The notes under the pieces: model-generated
Database searches by the model: none
The model's input: only the letters and a program-made list of their open reading frames with translations
What the model was told of the DNA's origin: nothing
Translations under genes and position numbers: made by a program
In this document: piece by piece, positions 28,659 to 42,334 of the stretch
Numbering within the stretch: the first letter of the stretch is position 1
Layout: each line of letters begins with the position of its first letter
Assembly (NCBI GenBank): GCA_015075005.1
Contig: JABTVC010000001.1
Span: 558,001-622,000 of the forward strand
Direction of reading: 5' to 3'
Length of the DNA: 64,000 nucleotides
Source: Planctomycetia bacterium
Lineage (GTDB): Bacteria > Planctomycetota > Brocadiia > Brocadiales > Brocadiaceae

Positions 28659-29198
28659 CTATTTCTCCTTCTCAAAAAGTTTAAAAGTCGATACCATTTT
28701 AAAGAATAAATCATCTTGGTATTTTGTATAAACATCTGATATGATGAAAAATTTATCCTTTACAGGTATAACTAAATTGGCCGGTTTACTTTCAAATCCT
28801 GCTTTAATCTTAAAAAACATTTTTGCTTTTATATCGTTAAGCAAATATTCTTTCTCTCCACCCTCATTAAGAAAATAATTACACGTTCCTTGACTTCCAT
28901 TGAAAAAAGCATCAATTGACAACCCCTTTGGGTTTCGATAATAAAATATTGTTATATCTCCACTATATTCTACTGTTCTTTTCTTTCCTGGAGGATAAAA
29001 ATTTACAGCATTATCTTTCCCTGTAAAATCTGTTTCTTTTTCATAATGCCAACCTTCGGGATATTTAATTTCATACCTATATGCAGGATTTTTATAAATA
29101 CTCCAATTGATAGTATCTTCATTTGCATCTATTTTTTTATATCCGAAGAAAACTATCGCTATGGAAAAAACAAGAACTACTTTATTGATATTATTCAT
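28659..29198 (-). CDS. Secreted PsbP-like/unknown small protein
   Basis: A signal peptide (VVLVFSIAIVFFGYKKIDA) is followed by NPAYRYEIKYPEGWHYEKE, a text common in PsbP-like and lipoprotein-associated domains, and a beta-rich body ending FKMVSTFKLFEKEK. ATG 29198 is preferred, with AAGGAA upstream. The stop is one base before the next gene, so the two are translated together. Probably an extracytoplasmic partner of the giant protein. Confidence 0.6.
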   Translation of the reverse strand: MNNINKVVLVFSIAIVFFGYKKIDANEDTINWSIYKNPAYRYEIKYPEGWHYEKETDFTGKDNAVNFYPPGKKRTVEYSGDITIFYYRNPKGLSIDAFFNGSQGTCNYFLNEGGEKEYLLNDIKAKMFFKIKAGFESKPANLVIPVKDKFFIISDVYTKYQDDLFFKMVSTFKLFEKEK

Positions 29199-29302
29199 AC
29201 ACAATTTCCTTTTCTAAATACCCAACATCCAATAAATTACAACTTATATCAACAAAGTAGCTGGCTATTCCTATCCCGACACTTACAACAAATAGAGTTA
29301 CT

Positions 29303-29722
29303 TTAAAACGAAATCTCTTCAACAACACGCTCACCCCCGCTGTTTGTATATTCAACTCGCCATATTAATTTACTTATAGGAGGGTCTTCTTGCGAATCAC
29401 CATTATCTACAGAGATAGTAATACTCTCCGGACTTAATGCAGTTTCTCTAGCATTTATATTACCAAAGTAAATTGTATTGACATCGATCGACATGTTCTC
29501 TACATACGATACACTTGCATTGACATTGTTGATTGGAGCATCGCTCACATTTCTTGCTTTCAGTTTTACCAGAGTTGTTAGAGTTTGTCCGCTACTCTTG
29601 CTTTCAAGAATTTTATAACTTAATTTGACAATGCTTGATTCTTCTGCTGCTGATACATCTCTCCCTGCTAAAAGTCCTACAACTATCAAAATTAGTATCT
29701 TTGCTATAATCTTGCGTTTCAT
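29303..29722 (-). CDS. Small secreted beta-sandwich-like protein
   Basis: Signal peptide KIIAKILILIVVGLLAGRDVSA, then a 115-residue domain with alternating strands: TLTTLVKLKARNVSDAPINN and SVSYVENMSID, resembling CARDB or Ig-like secreted modules. It is the first gene of the riboswitch-controlled minus-strand operon. No catalytic residues seen. AGGGAGG-like text precedes ATG 29722. Confidence 0.6.
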   Translation of the reverse strand: MKRKIIAKILILIVVGLLAGRDVSAAEESSIVKLSYKILESKSSGQTLTTLVKLKARNVSDAPINNVNASVSYVENMSIDVNTIYFGNINARETALSPESITISVDNGDSQEDPPISKLIWRVEYTNSGGERVVEEISF

Positions 29723-29822
29723 CTTTCCCTCCTGTTTTTAATAGCTTCTAAGTTTTTTGTGATTATACCTCACCATGGTAGACCTACAATATGCGATCCA
29801 TGAATTATCCTCTTGTCTAATA

Positions 29823-30024
29823 TCGCATAAAATGCTTATCCGGTTGACTCCGGTAATGGGTAAACTCGTATAGGCGACTCGCCCATAGGAAAAGCCCTCA
29901 AGTCGCGCTTAAAACGCCTTAAACGGCACACCGCCCAGCCGACTCGGCAGTTGGTAACCAAAAAAACAGGTCAGTCTCATGAGAATACGTGAACCGGAGT
30001 CAACCGGATAAGCATTTCGCATAA
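29823..30024. mobile_element. MITE-like element, perfect 24-bp terminal inverted repeats and 8-bp target duplication
   Basis: The 186-bp element 29831-30016 starts AATGCTTATCCGGTTGACTC and ends with its exact reverse complement over 24 bp. TCGCATAA flanks it on both sides (29823-29830 and 30017-30024) as an 8-bp direct repeat. It has no ORF, so it must be moved by a transposase in trans. It is inserted between the riboswitch-2 terminator and the operon it controls. Confidence 0.85.
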
Positions 30025-30209
30025 TTATCACCTCCCTTCAATATAACCGTTATTATGTATTAAGCATTGTGTTATCATTTTAGAAAATAATATAACCACG
30101 GAAAAATCTCAATGCCCTTAAACATCAATTTTAACAAGGCGTCTACATATATTAGAAAACACGCATAATTACGCATTAAAATGATTTTTGCAAATATCCT
30201 TTAAAATAA

Positions 30210-30262
30210 AAAAGCCTTACTGCAAAGATATTCATTTGGAATATCCTCGGCAGCAAGGCTGT
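30210..30262 (-). terminator. Intrinsic terminator of riboswitch 2
   Basis: On the minus strand AGCCTTGCTGC pairs with GCAGTAAGGCT and inner GATATTC with GAATATC, followed by TTTTTT. The left arm includes the 3' strand of the aptamer P1 stem. Confidence 0.85.
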
Positions 30263-30345
30263 CTTTTTTCTACTTCCCTGTGTGTAAAGACCCTTTACTT
30301 TGCGTCCCCGGATCACTCCGGGTTTGCCTTTATCGGAATATTTTT
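30240..30345 (-). ncRNA. GEMM-I (cyclic dinucleotide) riboswitch, copy 2
   Basis: On the minus strand: CCGATAAAGGCAAACC, P2 hairpin CCCGGA-GTGA-TCCGGG with a GNRA loop, GGGGACGCAAAG, and distal ACAGCC...GCTGCCGA. It is colinear with copy 1. The base aligned with 18639 of copy 1 is A (30329), so AAGG replaces AGGG; this may be the position that separates c-di-GMP from cGAMP-type GEMM members. An overlapping terminator makes it an ON switch for the secreted-protein operon. Confidence 0.8.
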
Positions 30346-30399
30346 CTTTTATTCGCTGGAAAAATCTACTACAAAATTTCGCTGGTTGTATGTTTGTAT

Positions 30400-30429
30400 G
30401 TTATATGTCTTATTTTATGTTAATGTCAA
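30400..30429 (-). promoter_or_regulatory. Promoter upstream of riboswitch 2
   Basis: On the minus strand TTGACA (30429-30424), 18-nt spacer, TATAAC (30405-30400). It is about 60 nt upstream of the aptamer, correctly oriented. Confidence 0.6.
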
Positions 30430-30551
30430 ACAAATAATGTAAAATTACAAAATAGATTTTACGCCACAAAGACAACAAGCCGCAAAGAAAAACTTGGTGT
30501 CTGTGACTTTGTGACCACTTTGAATTTCCTGAACATCAAGTTAGGCACGAA

Positions 30552-30582
30552 CACGGACAAACAAAGTTTGTCCATGCCACCC
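30552..30582 (-). repeat. R2 hairpin repeat, copy 3 (inverted)
   Basis: Plus strand CACGGACAAA (30552-30561), CAAAG loop, TTTGTCCATG, then CCACCC. Read on the minus strand it is GGGTGG followed by the same stem as copies 1 and 2, with one mismatch. Confidence 0.7.
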
Positions 30583-30641
30583 TGAAACCTGCTTAAATAA
30601 AATGAAAATTCCTATACAGTAAATTTAAAACACTTTTTGCA

Positions 30642-34302
<3,661 letters not shown>

Positions 34303-34312
34303 CTGTACAGGT

Positions 34313-35845
34313 TCAATGATCATGGGTTGCCCCTGACTTACCCAGATCAGCCTTGAGAATAAAGCTGTTGCGCGCAACATACCTCTCTCCCGGCGAGAGG
34401 CCGCGTAACACCTCTGCCCATCGTCCGTCGTTCCGCCCCAACTCCAATGGACGAGCCTCAAACATGTCGCCATACTGTACAAAAACAACAGACCAATCAC
34501 GAAGTGTTTGTATTGCATCGACTGATACTGCTACCGGCACTGTCACCTCTTCCTGAACAATTTCGACAGTAACGAAGAGGCCGGGACGCCAGCGCCCTTC
34601 CGGATTTTGCACAACAACCCTCCCCTGTGCAGTACGGGTTTGCTCACCAACGAGTGGGCCTAAATACGTCAGCGTGCCAGTTGCTTCCAGATTAAATATC
34701 TTAGACCTTACCGTAACGTTTTGTCCAATCCTGACCACGTTCAAGTCTTTAGCATACACCGTGACCGCCACCCAAACCGTACGTAAATCAGCAATAGCAA
34801 AGATGTCGGCATCTTCCTTAATAGCTTCACCTACGGCAATCTCCTTTTTAATAACAACACCATCAAACTGTGCTTTTAGCTCATAACGTATAAGCCCCCT
34901 GCCTGTCATCTCCGGAATACTATTCAAATCGGATGGGGAAAACCCCAATGCGAGTAGTTTTTGGATAGCCCTTTGCATGTTTATCTCTTCTTCTGCCAAT
35001 GCCTGCCGGCTGGCGAGATAGTCTTTTTCTGAAGAGATCTTCTGCTTCCAAAGACGCTCTTTCCTTTCAAATGTTGCCCGGGCCAGTTCCACTCGTTTCA
35101 TAGAAGCCCTGTGTTCACTCTTCAGTTCTGCCACTTCCCGGCTGTCAAGAACGACAATAACTTCACCATGTCTGACCATATCGCCAAGGTTTTTTTTTAC
35201 CTCAGTTACCACACCTGAAACTCTTGGTACGACATGCACCACCTTATCCGCATTGAGTTCGATCTCTCCCGGAAGCTCAAGTATGGTCTTCATCTGCACC
35301 GGACCAGCAGTTTCAACAACAATTCCAGCGCTTTGTATCGCCTCCGGCGTAAGCTCGACCCTTCCCTCTATCTGCGAATATTCCCAATGGTATGCATTGC
35401 CTTTCCATTCTGCTAACACCCTGACATCAAAGGAGTGCGGCTCTTCAACAACCGTGTTACCACATAGATACCCACCCTCGTTCCGGAAGTTAATCACATC
35501 CACCCTGCCACCAAGCCTGTGTAATTCTATAGTCAGTTTTACCGTATCATGCTTAACTATTTCTCCTCTATTAAATGCATAGACTCTGAACTGTGGAGGA
35601 ACACCCCGTTCATAAATTGTGATCTCAACCTGAAAATCATCCTCTGATAATAATCTGCCTCCATGAGGTCCCTTTACCTGGTCACTTCCATGATGTTGAG
35701 AGGCAACGTCCTCATGAGATTCACGAACTGGTGTCTTTTCCATGCGAAGAATAATATACGCCAGAACAATGCCCGCCAGGATGACAATGCCAATTGGTAA
35801 CATCTTCTTAAAATAAATCATATGATATCTCTTCTTGTCCCACAT
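34313..35845 (-). CDS. RND periplasmic adaptor (CzcB/HlyD family)
   Basis: One N-terminal membrane anchor (MLPIGIVILAGIVLAYII) and a His-containing linker (HGSDQVKGPHGGRL) precede the adaptor fold: GEIELNADKVVHVVPRVSGV, LDSREVAELKSEHRASMKR, an alpha-hairpin, and VWVAVTVYAKDLNVVRIGQ. The C-terminus is also His-rich (ATHDH). It links the inner-membrane pump to the outer-membrane channel. ATG 35845 has AGGGG upstream, better than 35863. Length 510, long for the family because of an extra N-terminal domain. Confidence 0.9.
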   Translation of the reverse strand: MWDKKRYHMIYFKKMLPIGIVILAGIVLAYIILRMEKTPVRESHEDVASQHHGSDQVKGPHGGRLLSEDDFQVEITIYERGVPPQFRVYAFNRGEIVKHDTVKLTIELHRLGGRVDVINFRNEGGYLCGNTVVEEPHSFDVRVLAEWKGNAYHWEYSQIEGRVELTPEAIQSAGIVVETAGPVQMKTILELPGEIELNADKVVHVVPRVSGVVTEVKKNLGDMVRHGEVIVVLDSREVAELKSEHRASMKRVELARATFERKERLWKQKISSEKDYLASRQALAEEEINMQRAIQKLLALGFSPSDLNSIPEMTGRGLIRYELKAQFDGVVIKKEIAVGEAIKEDADIFAIADLRTVWVAVTVYAKDLNVVRIGQNVTVRSKIFNLEATGTLTYLGPLVGEQTRTAQGRVVVQNPEGRWRPGLFVTVEIVQEEVTVPVAVSVDAIQTLRDWSVVFVQYGDMFEARPLELGRNDGRWAEVLRGLSPGERYVARNSFILKADLGKSGATHDH

Positions 35846-36031
35846 TATTGATCCCCTGTTCATTTTCTGCAGCCACAGGCTTTAGCCGTTCGGCTAAGCT
35901 CACGCCGAAGCCAGTGCAAGCTCATCCTCGAACCTGTCGGGGAATGGCGCATCCCTTCGGTTTACTCAGGGCAAGCTCTAAAGGTTGCAGCTACCAGAAA
36001 CTCGTATAATTAAAATGAAATTTCTATACAA

Positions 36032-39000
36032 TTAACCTACGATAAAATTGGATTGTTTTATCGTTAGCAATCTTTTCGGAAACCATTGATAGAGTGCAGG
36101 TATCACAAAAAGGGTCAGGAAGCTGGAGAAACAGACCCCACCAACGATCACCGTTGCCAACGGTTTCTGTATCTCTGCCCCTACATCCGTAGATATGGTC
36201 ATCGGTAATAATCCAATAATATCTGCCAGGACAGTTATGAGTACAGGCCTGAGTCGTGTTGAAGCAGCCTCTACGATAGTATCTCTCGCTTCTTTTCCTT
36301 TCTGTTGAAATTCATTGATAAATGATACCATTACTGTGCCGTTTAATACGCACAGTCCAAAAAGCGAAATAAACCCTACCCCTGCTGAGATACTCAGCGG
36401 CATATCCCTTAAGAATAGAGCCACAATCCCTCCTGTTGCCGCAAAAGGGACATTTGCGTAAATAAGGGCGGCGTTTTTAAAGGAACGGAAACTCATGTAG
36501 AGAAGGATGAAAATTAACCCCATGGAAATGGGGAGGACGATTGCAAGGCGATTCCTTGCCCGCTGCATATTCTCAAATTGGCCGCCCCAGTCCAGGTAAT
36601 ATCCTGCGGGGATATCCACCCTTTCCATATCTTCTTTTGCGCCTCTGCTACAAAGCTGCCGATATCCCTGCCGCGTACATTACATTCCACTACGATACGG
36701 CGATGCCCGCTTTCACGGCTGATCTGTGCAGGCCCCTCTTCAACGGAGATATCCGCCAGTTGGCTGAGTGGTACACGCACACCACCCGGGGCGCTGATCA
36801 GGATGTTTTTGATTTCCTCCACACTGTTCCTTGCCTCCTCGATAAAACGTACCAGGAGGTCGAATCTCATCTGCCCTTCCAGCACCTGTGATGCAGCCTT
36901 ACCGCCAATGGCCGTTGTAATGACATCCTGTATATCCGATACGTTGATCCCATAACGGGCAATGGCGCTTCGATCAATCTTTATCTGCACCACAGGCAGT
37001 CCTGTCACCTGTTCTACTTTCACATCCTCAGCCCCCCGGATAGCAGTAACAACCCGTTCGATCTCCTCTGCCTTCGGCTTTAAGACCTCAAAATCTTCAC
37101 CAAAAAGCTTGATGGCAATATCAGAACGAACACCGGCTATCAACTCACTGACCCTTAGCTCGATGGGCTGTGAAAAACTATACTGCATGCCTGGTATCTT
37201 TTCCAAATCCTCTTCCATACGTTTAATGAGACCTTCTTTGGTCTTAGCTGTCTGCCACGACTTCCTGGGTTTAAGCATCACAAATACATCACTGATCTCC
37301 TGCCCCATAGGGTCTGTAGCAATCTCCGGCCGTCCGGTCTTGGATACAACCGTTTCTACCTCTGGATACTTCATAAGGGTCTTTTCTATAAGGGCAGAGA
37401 GTTCTACCGATTCATTTAAAGAGACACTGGGTAAGCGTAGCACGTTGATTGCTATGGCGCCTTCATCCAATTCAGGCATAAACTCCGAGCCTAAGAAGGG
37501 AACCAGGACAAGGCTCGAAATAAAGCACGCTGCGGCAGCAATAATGGTTACTCTGGGATGGAATACAGCCTTTTGTAACAATGGTTTGTAACGACTCTTT
37601 AAAAACCGCATTATGCGGTTATCCGTTTCTTCAGTATATACCTTTGTCTTTGTCTCTTTTTTAAAAATAAGGACGCAAAGGGTGGGCATAATGACAAGGG
37701 CAACAAAAAGAGAACTCAGCATGGCAAGACTGACTGTAAGGGCTACAGGCTTGAACATCTTGCCTTCAACACCTTGTAATGTCAGGAGCGGCACATAGAT
37801 GACAATGATAATTCCCACGGCGAAGAAGATGGGTCTCCCCACTTCCTGAGACGCAAGCAATATCGTTTCCCTATAACTCGCTGTGTTTTTTCTGAGGTTG
37901 AGACGTTGAACGATATTTTCAACGGTACAAACTGAGCCATCAGTGATATTACCAAAACCCAGGGAACCGATACTCATTACGGTAGCTGCAATCCCCAGGT
38001 GATACATGCCTGAAAAGGTTAATAGTATTGTTAAAGGAACGGAGAAGGCAATAAGGAGTGAGACCCGCCAATTTCCTACCGTCAAAGTAAGAATTATTAT
38101 TATCAGGATGATACCGAAAATGACGTTGCTAATAACGGTATGAATAACATCATTGACAAGTCTGGTCCGATCGTAAAATTGTATGATATCAACCCCTTTT
38201 GGCAGGTTTTGTCTGATTTCTCCAACCTTCTGTTTTATTCTTTGTACAACAGTCCTGCTATTCTCACCCTTAAGCATCATGGCAATACCCGTAACTACCT
38301 CCCCTTTGCCATCCTTGGTAACTGCGCCATAGCGTACCTCCGGTCCCACCACCACATTTGCGAGATTTTTTATATAAATAGGGGTACCCTCCATTGTGGC
38401 GTGGACAACAATATTTTCAATATCAGCTATTGAACTGATAAGACCAATTCCCCTGATGAGGTATTGCTCAGATGCATGCTCTATGTATTGCCCGCCTGCA
38501 TTGGCATTATTGGCAGCCAGGGCATCGAAGACCTGGCGGAGGGTGATATCGTAAGTAATGAGCTTTTGGGGATCCACCAGCACCTGGTACTGCTTTACAA
38601 AGCCACCAAAACTGTTGACCTCAATAACCCCTGGCGTGGTAAGCAACCTGGGTCTGATCAACCAATCCTGTATGGTTCTTAGTTCCATGGCGTCTTTGCC
38701 TTCACCAGCAACTACGTATTGATAAATCTCACCAAGCCCTGTACTAATCGGCCCCATGATAGGTTGAGCCTTTAAAACCTGCGGTAGTTGTTCCTTTGCA
38801 GTCTGTAAACGCTCTAAGACCAATTGACGGGCGAAATAGATGTTTACGTGATCATCGAAGACTACCGTGACCTGTGAAAGCCCTGTCTTTGAAAGAGAAC
38901 GTACCTCCACAACATCTGGTAAACTGCTCATGGAGAACTCAATGGGAAATGTGATAAGCTTTTCTGCTTCAACAGGGCCGAGTCCCGGCACCTCGGTATT

Positions 39001-39147
39001 GATTTGTACCTGGTTTGTTGTAACATCGGGGACGGCATCAATCGGCAAGCGTATGATGTAATATAAACCCATTCCTATAATGACACATATCACGACAATG
39101 ACAAGGAAACCCTGTTTTAATCCATATTCGATAAGTCTGTTGATCAT
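36032..39147 (-). CDS. Second heavy-metal RND pump (CzcA-like), one frameshift
   Basis: Starts MINRLIEYGLKQGFLVIVVI with [20 protein letters not shown]. The frame breaks near 36620 and resumes with DIPAGYYLDWGGQFENMQRA to 36032; the summed length of about 1040 residues is normal. The TM4 signature is LGFGNITDGSVCTVEN: the first acidic residue (normally D or N before FG) is Gly here, unlike the downstream pump. The start lies 4 nt after the adaptor stop. Metal specificity is open. Confidence 0.88.
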
Positions 39148-39151
39148 AAGC

Positions 39152-40483
39152 TTAGTGTACGCACCCCTTCCCAAACTTTTCCTTCATAATCTCAGACTTG
39201 AGCAGGAAGCCACCCTTGACAACCACACGGTCATTCTCGTTTAAGCCACTCATGACCCTTACGTGGCCATCTACCTGTGCTCCCAGGATTACATCCCTTC
39301 TCAGGAAGTATCCCTCATCGAGCGGTATAAAAACAAAGTGTTTTTGCCCCTCTGTCTGGACGGTTTCCACTGGTACCGTGGGCGAGCTGTTCATTGTCTC
39401 AGATTGCTGCAGAAGCAATACCCTGGCAAACATACCCGGTTTCAATTTTTCATGACGATTGTCGATCTCCGCCCGAACCTTCACAGTCCGTGTCTTTTCA
39501 TCAACGGTAGCTCCAATATACGTAACAAGCCCCTCAAATTGTTCGTCCGGATAGGCGGCAACAGATATCATTACCTTGTTTCCTGTCTTGACTATGGGGA
39601 TATCTTTTTCGTAAATATCAAACCATATCCACAGATTTGTGAGATCGGAAATGGTGACAATAGGGGCAAAGGCATCCTTTAGTTCACCAATGGCAACATT
39701 TTTTTCAATCACCACGCCATCAAAGGGGGCTGAAAGGATAAACAGAGAGGACACTTTGTCTTCCGCTATATCCTGGATGTCACTCTCCTGCTGACCCATG
39801 AGTATCAATTTCTCTTTTAGCGCTTTTAATTCTATCTGTGTCTGTTCGTAAGCGTTCTCAGCTACCAGAAAATGTTTTGTGGAAGAGATCTTTTGTTTAT
39901 AGAGAGTCTTTTCCCTGGAATAGTTCTTTTTTGCAATCCTCGCCATTGCCATTGCTTTCCTATAGCTGGCCCTGACCTCTCCCAGTTCTATACTATCCAA
40001 TACGGCCAGCTTCTGTCCTTTCTTCACATGATCTCCCCAGTCTACAAATAACTCCTTAATGACCCCTGATACCCTTGGGGAAACGATAACAAAACGGTCA
40101 CGGTTTGCTCCCACCTCTCCTGTTGCCTTATGAGTTAGATCCATGTCAGATAGCCCGACATTTTTTATGGTAATAATCTCCCCTATTATCGTCCTGTCGA
40201 CCTTGACGGCCCCAACTTCATGGCGGCATCCATCGCACTTGATAATGGAGATGTTGTGCTCACATTGCTTTTTCAATAATTCTTCATAACTGTTGTTTTT
40301 AATAGCAGGATTACATAAAGAACATGCGCTTTCCGGAACACCATGTTCAGGGCATATTTCATCTTTATGTGTATCCTGACAACCTTGATGTGCTGCAGTA
40401 TTTGCAATAGGAAGGATTCCCATGCATAAAAGAATAATCGCGAAATTGATTATTCGGATTTTACATGATCGTAAATAAATCAT
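39152..40483 (-). CDS. RND periplasmic adaptor with Cys/His-rich N-terminal domain
   Basis: A signal segment (IRIINFAIILLCMGILPIA) precedes a metal-binding-like domain: HQGCQDTHKDEICPEHGV, SACSLCNP and KQCEHNISIIKCDGCRHEV. The HlyD/CzcB adaptor fold follows (FVIVSPRVSGVIKELFVDWG; DSIELGEVRASYRKAMAMAR). The C-terminus GKGCVH is another metal ligand cluster. It is cotranscribed with the pump at 36032-39147. Confidence 0.88.
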   Translation of the reverse strand: MIYLRSCKIRIINFAIILLCMGILPIANTAAHQGCQDTHKDEICPEHGVPESACSLCNPAIKNNSYEELLKKQCEHNISIIKCDGCRHEVGAVKVDRTIIGEIITIKNVGLSDMDLTHKATGEVGANRDRFVIVSPRVSGVIKELFVDWGDHVKKGQKLAVLDSIELGEVRASYRKAMAMARIAKKNYSREKTLYKQKISSTKHFLVAENAYEQTQIELKALKEKLILMGQQESDIQDIAEDKVSSLFILSAPFDGVVIEKNVAIGELKDAFAPIVTISDLTNLWIWFDIYEKDIPIVKTGNKVMISVAAYPDEQFEGLVTYIGATVDEKTRTVKVRAEIDNRHEKLKPGMFARVLLLQQSETMNSSPTVPVETVQTEGQKHFVFIPLDEGYFLRRDVILGAQVDGHVRVMSGLNENDRVVVKGGFLLKSEIMKEKFGKGCVH

Positions 40484-40528
40484 ACGTTTCTTTTTCCCTT
40501 TTAAGTAATTGAGTTATATAGGAATTTC

Positions 40529-40622
40529 AATCTTGTGGGATTCCCCTCTGGAAAGCGGGGATCCAGGGGTGTGTAAATCAGACGGAACACACCTCCGCCC
40601 TCCTTTTTAGAGGGGAGCTTAA
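40529..40622. repeat. Palindromic intergenic repeat between TolC-like and adaptor genes
   Basis: TTCCCCTCTGGAAAGCGGGGATC and a later CCCTCCTTTTTAGAGGGGAG form hairpins; GGTGTGT and ACACACC flank the centre in inverted orientation. Same style as the palindromic element at 23641-23717. Confidence 0.5.
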
Positions 40623-40669
40623 AAACTGCTGCCAGAAGCAGCCTGATTTAAAATATCTTCTTATCCACT

Positions 40670-41995
40670 TTATTGCTCCCTTATTTTCGTTACTGCCAGT
40701 CTTTCAATGTCTGCAATCAACAGGTTTAAATTTTTTAAGGATTCTATATAGGAAATTCTTGTTTCAGCCCATGTCCTCTGGACATCCAGCAGGTCTATAT
40801 AATCAAACTCACCCTCTTTGTATCCCCTTGTAATTAATTTAAGGGATTCTTCCGCCTTTGGTAGAATCTTATCCCTATATTCAATGACACGCTTTCGTTC
40901 CACGTTGTATGAGTTGAAATCCCTTTTTAGCTGAAATAGCATTTCATTGTAAACCGACAGGTTTTCACTTTTCGCCTTTCTTGAAAGGGCCTTACCCTTT
41001 TGTATATTACCCTGGTTACGATTAAAAAAGGGGGCTGGTATCTCAATACCCAACTGAACGGTGTCTATGTTATCCAATGCAAGCCGTTTATAGCCTGCCA
41101 ATAGATTAATGTCGGGTATGGCCTGTCTTTTTTCCAGCGTCAACTGTGTTTCTGCTATTTCGATACCCTTCTTTGATGCCTTTAGGAATGGCTGATTACT
41201 CTTCATATTCAATTCAAGTTCATGAAGCGATAGTTCCCCAGGTTTCGTTAAGAGCTTTCCCATCACGCCATCAAATGTTTCCTCCGGAATGCCCATTACC
41301 GTCTGTAATCCCTTTATAGAATTTTGGAGATTGCCTTCGGCACTGGAAACGGTGTTCCTTGCCTTCGATAATTCAACCTCCGCCCTGAGGACATTCGTAA
41401 TAGCCACCTCGCCTGCATCAAACCTGAGTTTCTCACTCTCATAAAGGATTTTTGCAATTTCTTCTACCTTCTTTGCGATCGTCAGGCCTTCTTGATCTGC
41501 GACTGCTTTATAAAATGCCTTTTTTGTGTCAGCCATGACATGTAATAAAACTGCATCGCGTTCTAACTCGTTTTTTTCTTTCGCTTTTTCACTGACCTTT
41601 ATTCCCAGTCCCCTCTTGCCTCCTGTAATAATCGGCTGGGTTATCGCAACAAGGTTTTGGCTTTGATTCAGCCCAATTTCATTGCTAGGAATTTCTTCTG
41701 CCAGAAGTTCCAGGACAGGATTCGGGTACAGCCTTGACTGTCTTAATGCGCCTATGGCGGCGTCTACCTGGTCACTTGTCGACTGCAACTGTGGGTTTTT
41801 TTCGATAGCAGTACGCATGGCCTCCTCGATCGACATTTTTTTGTTTGATAATTGATAATCCTTGTCCTCGGCTTTGACAGAGAAATCCTTCCCGATGGCT
41901 ATTGACCAAAAACACGGTAAATAGGCACATACACAAACGATACAGACAAAACTGAATCTGTATCTTTGAAGACGAGGTTTAAAACCAACATGCAT
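40670..41995 (-). CDS. TolC-family outer membrane efflux protein (CzcC-like)
   Basis: A signal segment (FSFVCIVCVCAYLPCFWSIA) is followed by two long coiled-coil repeats: SIEEAMRTAIEKNPQLQST, NPVLELLAEEIPSNEIGL and IEIPAPFFNRNQGNIQKGKA, all typical of OEP/CzcC proteins. It forms the trimeric exit duct for the RND pumps downstream. It is the only channel gene here, so both pumps may share it. Length 441. Confidence 0.9.
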   Translation of the reverse strand: MHVGFKPRLQRYRFSFVCIVCVCAYLPCFWSIAIGKDFSVKAEDKDYQLSNKKMSIEEAMRTAIEKNPQLQSTSDQVDAAIGALRQSRLYPNPVLELLAEEIPSNEIGLNQSQNLVAITQPIITGGKRGLGIKVSEKAKEKNELERDAVLLHVMADTKKAFYKAVADQEGLTIAKKVEEIAKILYESEKLRFDAGEVAITNVLRAEVELSKARNTVSSAEGNLQNSIKGLQTVMGIPEETFDGVMGKLLTKPGELSLHELELNMKSNQPFLKASKKGIEIAETQLTLEKRQAIPDINLLAGYKRLALDNIDTVQLGIEIPAPFFNRNQGNIQKGKALSRKAKSENLSVYNEMLFQLKRDFNSYNVERKRVIEYRDKILPKAEESLKLITRGYKEGEFDYIDLLDVQRTWAETRISYIESLKNLNLLIADIERLAVTKIREQ

Positions 41996-42062
41996 ATCCA
42001 TAACAAAACCTTTCTCATTAAACCAAGCAATGTATGATAGTTCACACGGATTTTGAACTTTT

Positions 42063-42120
42063 AACCACCTCTCCCCCTCCTTCTCAAGGAGGTGGTGAAT
42101 AGTATCTCACAAAAAATATT
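42063..42120 (+). repeat. R1 repeat, partial copy
   Basis: AACCACCTCTCCCCCTCCTT, CTCAAGGAGGTGGTGAA and ACAAAAAATATTTTTAC match the middle and right arm of R1. It sits upstream of the TolC-like gene but in the opposite orientation to it. Confidence 0.5.
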
Positions 42121-42152
42121 TTTACATTTTCAGCAAAAATATGAATAAGATT

Positions 42153-42183
42153 AACCCTGTCAGGGTTCAAAACCCTGACAGGG
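42153..42183. repeat. Tandem palindromes
   Basis: AACCCTGTCAGGGTT (42153-42167) is palindromic and is followed by CAA and AACCCTGACAGGG. The two units can pair with each other to form a long hairpin. Confidence 0.6.
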
Positions 42184-42334
42184 CGGACTCTCTTCAGACT
42201 CATTCGGATTCGGATTAGGAGGTCTTCCGAGTTATCGGTGGATTAAGGCGTTGGTTTCACGCCAAAGCCACCTTCACGGCATTTGTTACTGGTGAGTTAC
42301 TAAGTCGTTGAAAGATGGTAATATTTAGAGTGGA

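Noticed and set aside
36962-37591. 209-residue plus-strand ORF opposite the second RND pump
   Set aside because: Antisense shadow of a highly conserved RND gene, no ribosome binding site and biased composition.
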